In this document: in pieces, positions 16,301 to 23,933 of the stretch | How the letters are laid out: every line of letters begins with the position of its first letter | Position numbering within the stretch: position 1 is the first letter of the stretch | Assembly: GCA_036652335.1 (NCBI GenBank) | Contig: JAVVWB010000001.1 | Span: forward strand, 294,917-358,916 | From: JAVVWB01 sp036652335 | GTDB taxonomy: Bacteria; Synergistota; Synergistia; Synergistales; Synergistaceae | Direction of reading: 5' to 3' | DNA: 64,000 nt | Notes under the pieces: generated by a model | Seen by the model: the letters and a program-made list of their open reading frames with translations, nothing else | What the model was told of the DNA's origin: nothing | Databases searched by the model: none | Made by a program: the position numbers and the translations under genes

Positions 16301-16766
16301 GGGAATGCCCAAATATTACTGCATAGATATTTACAAAGACAAAAATAAAAAAACAAAAACATTTGGAGTTCGCTTTGTAGATTTAATTAAGAAAGATAAA
16401 AAGTTATTTATTAGAGAAAATGCATTGCCAAAAGATTATGATACACATATACACTACCTGTATAAAGGGGACTACTTAGAACTTTATGATAAGAATGGGA
16501 CTCTAATTTTTAGCGGAAATTATTATTCTGTTAAGACTGTACAGAGAAGCAAATTTTATTTTAAAGAGGTTAATAAAACCGCATCTGTTGAAGTAAATAT
16601 CGGTCAAAATACATCAATAATAAAATATCACATAGACTTACTGGGAAATAAGGGAGGAGAGATAAAATGTTCCGAACCGTTATTATCCGTGAAGGAGAAA
16701 AAGTCAAAGTCAAAAACAATTGGCTTGTGGTCATGGAAGGAGAAGGGGAGCACAAAATTCCAATAG
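13302..16766 (+). CDS. cas9: CRISPR-associated endonuclease Cas9 (type II-C-like)
   Basis: Cas9 is the crRNA/tracrRNA-guided nuclease that cleaves both strands of target DNA. The protein has 1154 aa. RuvC-I is GLDVGISSVGW with Asp12, and an arginine-rich bridge helix spans about residues 51-76. RuvC-II is INIEVAS with Glu534. HNH is EIDHIVPQ with Asp618/His619 and Asn642, 23 residues after the His as in SpCas9. RuvC-III is HHAVDAV with His769 and Asp772. All catalytic residues are present. The C-terminal 300 or so residues form the WED/PAM-interacting part. The size and the absence of csn2 or cas4 argue for subtype II-C. ATG 13302 follows AAGGAGGAG. The 3' end overlaps cas1 by 100 nt. Confidence 0.97.
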   Translation: MKKNSTYRIGLDVGISSVGWSVLSGEKNDAILENLGVHLFESGESNNGRDRLSQERRLFRGERRIIRRRYYRKERLKAHLENIGFVTKEEIDSFYLEKSTNIYELKMKAIKEEISPKELLACLLHVCNHRGYRSFYETEDLTESNIEDYETEELETQEDKTEEENKKNEQYVKNFAHLYSESKCETISEFICTKCIDKETRQPYFKNVDSRQEHWLIAREFVEEEVNKILFAQMKYHKKLTLDVVEMCKKIIFSQRDFEEGPGNINEKFRQYSGFLDSVGYCPFYKEELRGFRATPLGDIYAVINKLSQNNYRNIITGSYELPKKAAEEIIKVVINEAKINKTMIKNVFKKYNVEMLENGDIDDKKYSDLLKFIPKVKKTIELNGGNWEDYCNEEQFDIYKPSKLFILAEILSKNITPKRRRNALKSLSFIDETLVKSLMTLKAGGTSRVSYHFMCDAIDAFMNGEVYGVFQAERIKRDEETNKTLGEKLPAEILLNDPDIKKNPVVLRAINETRKIVNAIINHYGSPEYINIEVASDLNRSYTERKKIKDAQGKNEKAKDKIKKELTKKYGEKYATETNIEKYRLYKEQDGLCVYSGQKLGLLDQVIYSNPMDYEIDHIVPQSLILDNTLNNKALVYASENQRKGQRTPLMYITDKIEQCEFIKRVNHMRSSKSNEISAKKYGYYMLKSIYGEEAHEILQAWKSRNINDTRYITRYIVSMLKNNLKFAGSSKSNVYGIKGALTSKFRRYWLNRDTWGGEKDRNGNLHHAVDAVVIANLVPAYVELASNAIRLNQLSRRGSNTREYESLLDTCLGNMKKYYGFEESYTKLLLSNDRAIPAFLSKIREEVDIRMNISDKEKFDSDIKEFYGNRLKEFIIPPHQIMITYKQERKFKGAVADSNPIKLREVEGEFVKIKRKKIEDLEAKDIDNIYTNDSRLKVELREILTEDGIKTIKDYMEKYSVNPFRTSYGQRIYKVSINEGKVSSYYKKEISDNNYSIMGMPKYYCIDIYKDKNKKTKTFGVRFVDLIKKDKKLFIRENALPKDYDTHIHYLYKGDYLELYDKNGTLIFSGNYYSVKTVQRSKFYFKEVNKTASVEVNIGQNTSIIKYHIDLLGNKGGEIKCSEPLLSVKEKKSKSKTIGLWSWKEKGSTKFQ

Positions 16767-17584
16767 AAGATATTTATTCGGTAGTTATAGATAACCAACA
16801 AACTATAATCACTTTACCAGCTGTGAATGCTCTTGCAAAAAGCGGGGCTCATATACTTTTGTGTGACGATACGCATATACCTGCTGTTGAGATATTACCA
16901 CTAAACTCTCATTACAGACCATTAAATGTATTGAGAAAACAACTTTTGATGAGTGAGGAATTTAAGGACGACATATGGGAAATTATCATAAAAGCAAAAA
17001 TATATAATCAAGCAAAAACTATGGAATACCTTGGAGCATCTCTTGAAAAAAGAGACTGTTTGTATAAGTGGATGGAGGAAGTAGAGCCAGGCGATATTGG
17101 TAACAGAGAAGCAATTTCTGCAAAGCTCTACTTCCATTCAATTTTTGGCTCTAATTTCTTAAGATTTAATGATGATGCAATAAATGGAGCATTAAATTAT
17201 GGCTATGCAATAATAAGGTCTGCTGTTGCAAAGACACTAGTAGCCTATGGATATAATTGTGTGATTGGAATACATCACATAAATGAATACAATCCTTTCA
17301 ATTTAGCAGATGATTTGATGGAACCACTGCGACCTTTGGTGGATAGGTGGGTCGATGAAAATGCTGAAGACTTGTTTGGCGGATTGACATCTCAACAGAG
17401 AAAAGAAATTATAAACCTAACAAATAATTATGTTCTCATTGACAACAAAAAAATGAAGGTTATTAATGCAATAGATAGATATATAGCAAGTTTTAGTACT
17501 GTAATGACAACCGGTGACATTAGCAAATTAAAAATACCTTACATGATACGGAATAATTTTATCTTGGAGGAATGGAATGAATAG
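16667..17584 (+). CDS. cas1: CRISPR-associated endonuclease Cas1
   Basis: Cas1 is the integrase that inserts new spacers together with Cas2. The 305-aa product has the metal-binding residues Glu148 (NREAISAKLYF), His204 (GIHHINEYNPF) and Glu219 (LMEPLRP), matching the E/H/E triad of type II Cas1 proteins. The start ATG at 16667 has a strong AAGGGAGGAG ribosome-binding site inside the cas9 coding region. The N-terminal beta domain has a typical SGAHILLCDDTHIPA. It overlaps cas2 by 8 nt. Confidence 0.96.
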   Translation: MFRTVIIREGEKVKVKNNWLVVMEGEGEHKIPIEDIYSVVIDNQQTIITLPAVNALAKSGAHILLCDDTHIPAVEILPLNSHYRPLNVLRKQLLMSEEFKDDIWEIIIKAKIYNQAKTMEYLGASLEKRDCLYKWMEEVEPGDIGNREAISAKLYFHSIFGSNFLRFNDDAINGALNYGYAIIRSAVAKTLVAYGYNCVIGIHHINEYNPFNLADDLMEPLRPLVDRWVDENAEDLFGGLTSQQRKEIINLTNNYVLIDNKKMKVINAIDRYIASFSTVMTTGDISKLKIPYMIRNNFILEEWNE

Positions 17585-17897
17585 GATTATGCGTATACTT
17601 ATAATGTTTGACTTGCCTGTAACAAGTTCTTTTGCAAAAAAACAATATATTAACTTTCGCAAATTTCTTATAAATGATGGTTACGACATGATCCAATACT
17701 CCGTTTACGGAAGAGTAACTCTGAACCACGATGATATGAAGAAACACATCATAAGATTAAGTAAAAATTTACCACAACGAGGATCTGTTAGGGTCTTAAC
17801 TGTAACAGAAAAACAATATAATTCAATGCTTATAATGGTTGGGAACAAGACTGCTACTGAAAATTTCTTAACTCCCATAAACATCATTGAATTATAA
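17577..17897 (+). CDS. cas2: CRISPR-associated protein Cas2
   Basis: Cas2 forms the dimeric scaffold of the Cas1-Cas2 spacer-acquisition complex. The 106-aa protein has a ferredoxin-like fold pattern. It opens with RILIMFDLPV, containing the conserved Asp12, followed by YINFRKFLINDGYDMIQYSVYGR and VRVLTVTEKQY. The start overlaps cas1, behind GGAGGAATG. The promoter of the CRISPR array overlaps its last codons. Confidence 0.95.
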   Translation: MNRIMRILIMFDLPVTSSFAKKQYINFRKFLINDGYDMIQYSVYGRVTLNHDDMKKHIIRLSKNLPQRGSVRVLTVTEKQYNSMLIMVGNKTATENFLTPINIIEL

Positions 17898-17914
17898 ATG
17901 AAAACGAGTATAAT
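17887..17914 (+). promoter_or_regulatory. Candidate CRISPR array promoter/leader
   Basis: TTGAAT (17887-17892) and TATAAT (17909-17914) are separated by 16 bp. The first repeat begins 9 bp after the -10, so the transcript would start at or just before the repeat. The leader between cas2 and the array is only 26 bp. Confidence 0.65.
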
Positions 17915-17923
17915 TAATTTAAG

Positions 17924-18082
17924 GTTTTAGTTCTCTGATGGATATTGATAAACTTATACNNNNNNNNNNNNNNNNNNNNNNNNNNNNNNNNNNNNNNNNN
18001 NNNNNNNNNNNNNNNNNNNNNNNNNNNNNNNNNNNNNNNNNNNNNNNNNNNNNNNNNNNGGTTTTAGTTCTCTGATGGATAT
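17924..18082 (+). CRISPR. Type II CRISPR array, collapsed by an assembly gap
   Basis: One complete 36-nt repeat (17924-17959) opens with GTTTTAG, ends with TTATAC, and touches the N run directly. After the gap a degenerate last repeat (18061-18082) matches only the first 22 nt (to GGATAT), which identifies it as the distal end. No spacer is readable. crRNA is read on the + strand, consistent with the GTTTTAG orientation and the anti-repeat in tracrRNA. Confidence 0.92.
17960..18059. other. Assembly gap of 100 N inside the CRISPR array
   Basis: Exactly 100 N, the usual placeholder for a scaffold gap of unknown length. The gap is bounded by repeat sequence on both sides, as expected if the repeats broke the assembly. 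Confidence 0.98.
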
Positions 18083-18099
18083 GTCTGTATTATTTGTTA

Positions 18100-18140
18100 A
18101 ATAGTCTATGAAATTTTAAAATTTCATAGACTATTTTTTT
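18100..18140 (+). terminator. Terminator after the CRISPR array
   Basis: AATAGTCTATGAAATT pairs with AATTTCATAGACTATT over a short loop and is followed by T8. It ends the pre-crRNA transcript. Confidence 0.9.
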
Positions 18141-18169
18141 TGACATAAAGCATATAGAAAGGCTATTAT
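18140..18169 (+). promoter_or_regulatory. Promoter of the yhaM-like gene
   Basis: TTGACA (18140-18145), 18 bp, TATTAT (18164-18169), 34 bp before the start codon, immediately after the CRISPR terminator. Confidence 0.65.
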
Positions 18170-18202
18170 ATCAAGACATGAATTAACGAAAGGAAGATAT
18201 AA

Positions 18203-19222
18203 ATGGCCACACTGCAAACAATACAAGAAATTAAAAAAACACCATCAGGTACTGCTTTTAAAGCAATAGTTGTCGTAAATTCAATATTCCAAAAGACAGA
18301 TAAAAACGGTAAACCCTACTATGAAATCTCTGTAAGTGATGACACGAGCGGAATAGATGCAAAAATTTGGTCTGATGCCGCATGGTTTGACAGAAGTGAT
18401 ATAAACTTAGAACCTTCCGCACCGTCTGTAATATTGCCAGACACAGAAATAACATCAGTTACAGGGCAAACGGTAGGAGTAGAGGGAAAAACTTCTGAAT
18501 ATAGAGGTCAACTGCAATTTAACTTCAACAAAATAACACTTCTAAATCAAGAGAAATTTATGCCTTCACAGTTTTTACCCAGATCACCTCTTCCACTAAA
18601 TGACCTAGTTGATAGATATGAAAACTTAGTCAACTCTTGTAGGAAAGAACTCTCTGACTTCTTGAGATACGTATATAAAGATGAACTCTGGACTCAGTTT
18701 CGTGATTGGCCTGCTGCTGTAAGTCATCACCACGCTTATGCGAACGGGCTACTTGAACATTCACTATCAGTGGCATCAGGAGCAAAAGCTATGGCAGAAT
18801 CAATGAAAATCTCAGGTTACAACATAGATATAGATATCGTTATTACAGGAGCCTTGCTTCATGACCTAGGAAAAATTGCTTCCTACAAAATGAAATCAAT
18901 CCCAGAAATAACATTAGAGGGAGCAATACTGGATCACATTGCAATAGGTTATGCCAAATTTATGAACCTAGCAGAAGACTTCGGACTAAGTGAAGAACTA
19001 AAACTTCACCTAGGACACATAATATTAAGCCACCACGGGCAGAGAGAATTTGGTTCTCCCGTAGTACCTGTAACCCCAGAAGCAATGATAATCTCCAGTG
19101 CAGACGAACTGGACTTTAGAATGTTCTGCTGGAACGACAGCACAAAAGATTTATCAGACAACCAAAATATCTCTCAATGGAACAACTCAACAGGAAGACG
19201 TTTTTGGAACAAACAAATATAA
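18203..19222 (+). CDS. yhaM: 3'-5' exoribonuclease, YhaM-like (OB-fold plus HD domain)
   Basis: The 339-aa product combines an N-terminal OB-fold nucleic-acid-binding domain (about residues 10-120, YEISVSDDTSGIDAKIW) with a C-terminal HD phosphohydrolase-type domain. The HD metal residues are visible as VSHHHAYANGLLEHS, ALLHDLGK (the HD pair), HIILSHHG and SSADELDFR. This architecture is that of YhaM/Cbf1, a metal-dependent 3'-5' exoribonuclease. The gene lies directly downstream of the CRISPR array but has its own promoter, so there is no reason to link it to CRISPR function. Confidence 0.85.
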   Translation: MATLQTIQEIKKTPSGTAFKAIVVVNSIFQKTDKNGKPYYEISVSDDTSGIDAKIWSDAAWFDRSDINLEPSAPSVILPDTEITSVTGQTVGVEGKTSEYRGQLQFNFNKITLLNQEKFMPSQFLPRSPLPLNDLVDRYENLVNSCRKELSDFLRYVYKDELWTQFRDWPAAVSHHHAYANGLLEHSLSVASGAKAMAESMKISGYNIDIDIVITGALLHDLGKIASYKMKSIPEITLEGAILDHIAIGYAKFMNLAEDFGLSEELKLHLGHIILSHHGQREFGSPVVPVTPEAMIISSADELDFRMFCWNDSTKDLSDNQNISQWNNSTGRRFWNKQI

Positions 19223-19234
19223 ATAGCCGACAAG

Positions 19235-20146
19235 GTGACTGAAATGGGTAAAGAATTATACATATCAAAAGACAATGAAGGTCGTCGTGTGGACAGAGTT
19301 ATCCGTACTCTTTGGCCACACGTGCCACTTGGTGCGATAATGAAAGCACTGAGAAAAGGTGAGGTGCGACTTGATGCAAAAAAAGTCTCTGCTGATACAA
19401 GACTAGAAGAGGGACAATTTTTGCAAGTACCTTGGGACGACAACAACTCTGACTCTGTAAACAAAACAAAAGAAAACAAAAAGAAATACCCTCCACTTGC
19501 CACAATATACAAAGACAACTACTTATGGATTGTAAACAAGCCTGCCGGACTTCTAACACAACCGGATAAAAAAGGGGGAGACTCTCTCATTACTAGAGCT
19601 CTTCTAGAACTAGAATGGGAACGGACAGACTTTAAACCTTCCACAGTACAGAGGTTAGATAGAAACACCTCGGGAATAATAATAATTGCTATGTCTGGTA
19701 CAGCGCAGAGACATCTATCAGAGCTTATAAGAGAAAGAAAAATTAAAAAGATATACCGTGCTGTTGTATCAGGTGTCCCAGAATCACAAGGCGAAATAAA
19801 CTTCCCTTTACAAAAAGATGCAGAAAGTAACACCGTAAAAATAGACAAAAACGGTCAAAGCGCTCTTTCCGTATACAAAAAACTTTCTTCAAGAGAGAAG
19901 AACAGTTCTGTAGAAATTGACCTAGTTACAGGACGTCCACATCAGGCGAGAGTGCATATGTCCGCAATAGGACACCCATTATTGGGAGATAGAAAATATG
20001 GAAATGGCTTTGGTGCAAAACGCCCTCTACTCCATGCCTACTCACTAACATTTCCACAAGACGAAATGTTACCCCAAAATATAAGCGGTAAAACCTTTGT
20101 GGCCAGTATCCCAACAGATATGGAAATATTTTTTAACACAAAATAA
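19235..20146 (+). CDS. RluA-family pseudouridine synthase
   Basis: This enzyme isomerises uridine to pseudouridine in rRNA. The 303-aa protein has an N-terminal S4 RNA-binding domain (GRRVDRVIRTLWPHVPLGAIMKALRKGEVRLD, residues 10-45). The RluA catalytic domain follows, with NKPAGLLTQP and RLDRNTSGIIIIA, where the D in RLDRNTSG is the catalytic aspartate. VTGRPHQARVHMSAIGHPLLGD is also present. It probably acts on 23S rRNA (RluC/RluD-like), but the exact positions cannot be assigned. A better-placed start may be the ATG at 19244 behind AAGGTG; the frame is the same. Confidence 0.9.
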   Translation: MTEMGKELYISKDNEGRRVDRVIRTLWPHVPLGAIMKALRKGEVRLDAKKVSADTRLEEGQFLQVPWDDNNSDSVNKTKENKKKYPPLATIYKDNYLWIVNKPAGLLTQPDKKGGDSLITRALLELEWERTDFKPSTVQRLDRNTSGIIIIAMSGTAQRHLSELIRERKIKKIYRAVVSGVPESQGEINFPLQKDAESNTVKIDKNGQSALSVYKKLSSREKNSSVEIDLVTGRPHQARVHMSAIGHPLLGDRKYGNGFGAKRPLLHAYSLTFPQDEMLPQNISGKTFVASIPTDMEIFFNTK

Positions 20147-20242
20147 AAATAGAAGCCCAAACTTGCAGTAATGCTATTATTCTACAATTTCTATTATTTG
20201 TGAGACCTTATTACTTTACTAACTTTACGGAGGTGTTTTTTT

Positions 20243-20959
20243 TTGGCTGAATTATTTTTAATTATATTAGTCATAGCTTTCCTGTTATACTTTACAATTA
20301 GTCGGTCTATTGAAAATACAAAAAAATGCGAAGAGAATATATCAAAAGCAAAAACATCGCTGCAAAAATCCGGTTTTGTTGTTTCAAAACAAGTTACTGA
20401 CACGAGTATTAAACACTCATTACTAGTAGATGAGGTAAATGAAAAATGGACAGTAGTAAATGCAGAAAACTCGGAGTATAGATTGTATAACTATACAGAT
20501 CTGATAGAGTATCAAATATTTGAGAATGGCAATACCCTTATCAAAGGTACAACAGGAGATGCTGTAGTAGGAGGATTGCTATTTGGTGTAGTTGGGGCGA
20601 TAGCAGGTGCTTCAAGTTCGAAAGAAATAAAAGACACATGTGATGAGATGACACTCTACATCACAGTGAATGATTTACAAAAATCACAAATCAAAATAGA
20701 ATTAATTACCACAGAAACGAAAAGGGGTTCATGTTTTTATTCGGGAGGAGTTTCAAAAGCCAAAGAGTTTGCTTCTGTTTTATCAATTATAAAAACTAGA
20801 GCAGAAGAAAAAAGAGGGCAATATTTACGTAATTCACAAAGCTATAAACCTGAACTTTGTGCGAGTGATGAAATAGAAAAATGGTATAACCTAAAAGAAA
20901 AAGGCATAATAACAGAAAACGAATTTATAGAAAAAAAGAAAGAACTGTTGAAAAAATAA
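20243..20959 (+). CDS. Membrane protein with C-terminal SHOCT-like domain, unknown function
   Basis: The function is not recognised. The start is TTG at 20243, exactly 7 nt after GGAGGTG. One N-terminal transmembrane helix (about residues 2-20, LFLIILVIAFLLYFTI) is present. A middle domain contains a glycine-rich hydrophobic stretch (GDAVVGGLLFGVVGAIAGASSS, about 105-126) that could be a second membrane or turn segment. The last 30 residues (EIEKWYNLKEKGIITENEFIEKKKELL) match the short C-terminal SHOCT pattern, often an oligomerisation module. Codon use is like the flanks. It has no obvious partner nearby. Confidence 0.75.
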   Translation: MAELFLIILVIAFLLYFTISRSIENTKKCEENISKAKTSLQKSGFVVSKQVTDTSIKHSLLVDEVNEKWTVVNAENSEYRLYNYTDLIEYQIFENGNTLIKGTTGDAVVGGLLFGVVGAIAGASSSKEIKDTCDEMTLYITVNDLQKSQIKIELITTETKRGSCFYSGGVSKAKEFASVLSIIKTRAEEKRGQYLRNSQSYKPELCASDEIEKWYNLKEKGIITENEFIEKKKELLKK

Positions 20960-21094
20960 TTTTAATGAATTTACATTTTATAAAATGTTGATGTGCTTTT
21001 AAATTATATTTTTTCTGTGAGTTAGCCCTTTATGCTCTCTTACAAGAACCGAAATTTACATAAAACTTTTCAAAAAGCGAAATCATTCTTACTA

Positions 21095-21123
21095 TTGCAA
21101 TAAATGCAACTCTCTGCTATCAT
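21095..21123 (+). promoter_or_regulatory. Promoter of rpsO
   Basis: TTGCAA (21095-21100), 17 bp, TATCAT (21118-21123). About 85 nt of untranslated leader follows before the rpsO start. The leader holds several short complementary segments and may be the S15 autoregulatory site, but I cannot define its fold. The bases 20960-21094 are A+T-rich and show nothing else. Confidence 0.5.
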
Positions 21124-21213
21124 ACTCTAGCCTATTACACGGATATGCGAATATACGTATTTCTGAGTTTTGGGAATAATCGAGCGCATTAGGCTCAGAC
21201 AGGAGTGATTCAC

Positions 21214-21480
21214 ATGATCACAAAAGAAAAAAAAGAAGCAATAATTGAAGAATTTAAGGTACACGGATCAGACACAGGTTCAACAGAAGTACAGGTTGCT
21301 ATCCTTACAGCACGTATCCGTGAACTCACAGAACACATGAAAGCCAACAAAAAAGACTTCCACTCACGTCGTGGACTTCTTATCATGGTTGGTAAACGTC
21401 GTAAGCTCTTGGCTTACCTCAAAGACAGAGACTTCTCACGTTACCAGGGACTCATTCAGAAGCTCGGACTCCGTCATTAA
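21214..21480 (+). CDS. rpsO: 30S ribosomal protein S15
   Basis: S15 is a primary 16S rRNA-binding protein of the platform. The 88-aa product is full length: MITKEKKEAIIEEF, then HGSDTGSTEVQVAILTARI, the typical DFHSRRGLLIMVGKRRKLLAYL and the end RYQGLIQKLGLR. I chose ATG 21214, 8 nt after AGGAG, over an upstream in-frame GTG that overlaps the ribosome-binding site. The rpsO-pnp order is the classical one. Confidence 0.97.
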   Translation: MITKEKKEAIIEEFKVHGSDTGSTEVQVAILTARIRELTEHMKANKKDFHSRRGLLIMVGKRRKLLAYLKDRDFSRYQGLIQKLGLRH

Positions 21481-21511
21481 TTTTAACGGAAAAAATAAAA
21501 CTGTTTACTTA

Positions 21512-21541
21512 AATCCTCGCAAACTTTTGCGAGGATTTTTT
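21512..21541 (+). terminator. Terminator between rpsO and pnp
   Basis: AATCCTCGCAAA pairs with TTTGCGAGGATT over a 2-nt loop and is followed by T residues. Confidence 0.88.
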
Positions 21542-21653
21542 GTGCTTATTTTTTTGCTAAATTAAATAAAATTATATATTTTTAGTGTTGAAATTTGACT
21601 TTTGTGATATGCTATCAAAGATTAAGAAAGATGGAAAAATGGAGGAACTTAAA

Positions 21654-23927
21654 ATGAAAAAAGTTTTTGAGCTTGAGCTCTACGGAAAGACAATGTCTTT
21701 TGAAATGGGACGTATTGCCAAACAGGCAAACTCAGCGTTCTTAGCCAAACATGGCAACACAGCGGTACTTGTAACAACAGTACTGGCAGACAAGGCAAGA
21801 GAAGGACTTGACTTCTTCCCATTGCTAGTTGACTTTGAAGAAAGATACTATGCTGCCGGAAAAGTACCGGGAGGATTTATCAAACGTGAAGGAAGACCTT
21901 CAGAAACAGCAATATTGAGTGGAAGAATGGTAGACCGTTCAATACGTTCACTCTTCCCTGAATGGATGAGAAATGACGTTCACGTTGTAGCAACAGTAAT
22001 GTCCGTTGACCAGAAAAATCCTGCAAACATACTTGCTATCAACGGTGCATCATTAGCACTCGCAGTTTCTGACATCCCATGGGAAGGACCTATCGGAGCA
22101 GTTCGTATTGGTTGCCTAGATGGAGAACTTGTCGTCAACCCTAACGAAGAAGACATGCCAAAAAGCACACTTGACCTTACAGTAGCTGGTCATCGTGGTG
22201 GAATAACAATGGTAGAAGCTGGAGCAAAAGAAGTATCAGAAACCTTACTCGTAGACGCCATGGAATTGGCAAACGAAGCCATACGTCAAATAGTTGACTT
22301 CATCGACAGCGTACGTGCAGAAGTTGGAAAACCAAAAGCACAGCTACCTGCACCAGAAGTAAACACAGAAATAGACGAATGGATGAAAGCAAACGTCTAC
22401 AACGACATATACAAAGCAGTACAGATTCACGAAAAACAGCCACGTGGTACAGCAATAGGTGCTGCTCAGGCAAAAACAGAAGAATTCTTTGCAGAGACAA
22501 TCCCAGGATCTGAAAAATACATAGCAATGAAAATGGACGAAATGGTAAGAGATTGCGTCCGTACACTCCTAATAGACGAACAGAAACGTTCTGATGGACG
22601 TGCTATGAACGAGCTTCGTAAAATCACATGTGAAACAGACATACTTCCCATGACACATGGTTCTGCACTATTCACACGTGGTGAAACTCAGTCACTTGGT
22701 GTAACAACACTTGGAATGATGGGAACAGATGACCAAGTACTTGACGGACTTAAATTAGACGAACCATCAAAAAGATTTATACTACACTACAACTTCCCCC
22801 CATACTCAGTAGGAGAAGTTCGCCCAATGCGTGGGCCAGGACGTCGTGAAATAGGCCATGGTGCCCTTGCAGAAAGAGCGCTAAACGCAGTATTCCCTGA
22901 GCACGAAGAATTCCCATATGTAGTACGTCAAGTCTCTGACATAATGGAATCAAATGGTTCAAGCTCAATGGCAAGTGTATGTAGCGGAAGCTTATCAATG
23001 ATGGCTGCCGGTGTCCCGATAAAGAAAGCTGTCGCAGGTATTGCAATGGGACTCATCGCCGAACACGGTAAATTTGGAATCCTAACAGACATCCAGGGGC
23101 TCGAAGACCACTACGGAGACATGGACTTTAAAGTAGCTGGTACACGTGATGGTGTAACAGCCCTACAGATGGACAACAAAGCCGGTGGAATTACAAGAGA
23201 AATTCTTACACAGGCACTTGGACAGGCAAAAGAAGCCCGTATGCAACTGCTTGACATAATGGATGAAACAATATCAAAGCCAAGAACAGACCTTGCAGCT
23301 ACTGCACCTAAAATTGTAACACTTGAAGTAAACCCAGAAAAAATTCGTGACATCATCGGCCCTGGTGGAAAAATGATTCGTTCAATCGTTCAAACAACAG
23401 GAGCAAAAATTGATGTTGAAGATTCAGGAAAAGTATACATAGCAGCAGTAAACGATGAATCATCAAAAATGGCAGTAAAAATCATCTCAGACCTAGTACG
23501 TGAAGTAAAAGCAGGAGAAGATTTTGTAGGAACAGTAACAAGAATGTTAGCCTTTGGAGCATTCATTGAAGTACTTCCTGGAAAAGAAGGACTTCTCCAT
23601 GTAAGCGAAATAAGCACACACCGTGTCCCCACAATCGAAGATGCTTTTGAAATTGGAGACAAAGTTCTTGTAACTGTAAAAGAAATTGATGACATGCACA
23701 GAGTAAACCTCAGCCGTAGACGCATCCTTGAAAGAGCAGAAGAACTAAAAGACAATCCTGAATTTGCCGAACAGCTTCTAGTCGAAACAGCCAGAGATGA
23801 AAAATATGCAACCTTCCCTAAAACAGAAAACGCACCAAAACGTGAAGGTGGAAGATTCGACAGAGAACGTGGAGACAAAAAAGAAGGTCGTCCCATCCGT
23901 AGATTTGAAAGAGACGGAAGAAAGTAA
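21654..23927 (+). CDS. pnp: Polyribonucleotide nucleotidyltransferase (PNPase)
   Basis: PNPase performs phosphorolytic 3'-5' RNA degradation and is part of the degradosome with RNase Y (gene at 59.8 kb). The product is 757 aa. Two RNase PH domains flank an all-helical region: the first begins FELELYGKTMSFEMGRIAKQA, the second contains RSDGRAMNELRKITCE and the active-site SGSSMASVC/GDMDFKVAGT segments. The KH domain (RDIIGPGGKMIRSI) and the S1 domain (GTVTRMLAFGAFIEVLPGKEGLLH) follow. The arginine/lysine-rich tail ends the protein. I prefer ATG 21654 (GGAGG 8 nt upstream) to upstream in-frame codons. Confidence 0.96.
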   Translation: MKKVFELELYGKTMSFEMGRIAKQANSAFLAKHGNTAVLVTTVLADKAREGLDFFPLLVDFEERYYAAGKVPGGFIKREGRPSETAILSGRMVDRSIRSLFPEWMRNDVHVVATVMSVDQKNPANILAINGASLALAVSDIPWEGPIGAVRIGCLDGELVVNPNEEDMPKSTLDLTVAGHRGGITMVEAGAKEVSETLLVDAMELANEAIRQIVDFIDSVRAEVGKPKAQLPAPEVNTEIDEWMKANVYNDIYKAVQIHEKQPRGTAIGAAQAKTEEFFAETIPGSEKYIAMKMDEMVRDCVRTLLIDEQKRSDGRAMNELRKITCETDILPMTHGSALFTRGETQSLGVTTLGMMGTDDQVLDGLKLDEPSKRFILHYNFPPYSVGEVRPMRGPGRREIGHGALAERALNAVFPEHEEFPYVVRQVSDIMESNGSSSMASVCSGSLSMMAAGVPIKKAVAGIAMGLIAEHGKFGILTDIQGLEDHYGDMDFKVAGTRDGVTALQMDNKAGGITREILTQALGQAKEARMQLLDIMDETISKPRTDLAATAPKIVTLEVNPEKIRDIIGPGGKMIRSIVQTTGAKIDVEDSGKVYIAAVNDESSKMAVKIISDLVREVKAGEDFVGTVTRMLAFGAFIEVLPGKEGLLHVSEISTHRVPTIEDAFEIGDKVLVTVKEIDDMHRVNLSRRRILERAEELKDNPEFAEQLLVETARDEKYATFPKTENAPKREGGRFDRERGDKKEGRPIRRFERDGRK

Positions 23928-23933
23928 AACAAA

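Noticed and set aside
18203..19222. The HD-domain gene after the CRISPR array as a Cas accessory nuclease
   Set aside because: OB-fold plus HD architecture matches YhaM-type exoribonucleases; it has its own promoter and a terminator separates it from the array.
21371..21565. Short + strand frame that overlaps the end of rpsO and its terminator
   Set aside because: It runs through the hairpin terminator and has no ribosome-binding site.
23390..23932. Open frame of 180 codons on the - strand across the 3' part of pnp
   Set aside because: It is opposite the KH and S1 domains of PNPase, with a Ser/Phe-rich translation and no start signals.
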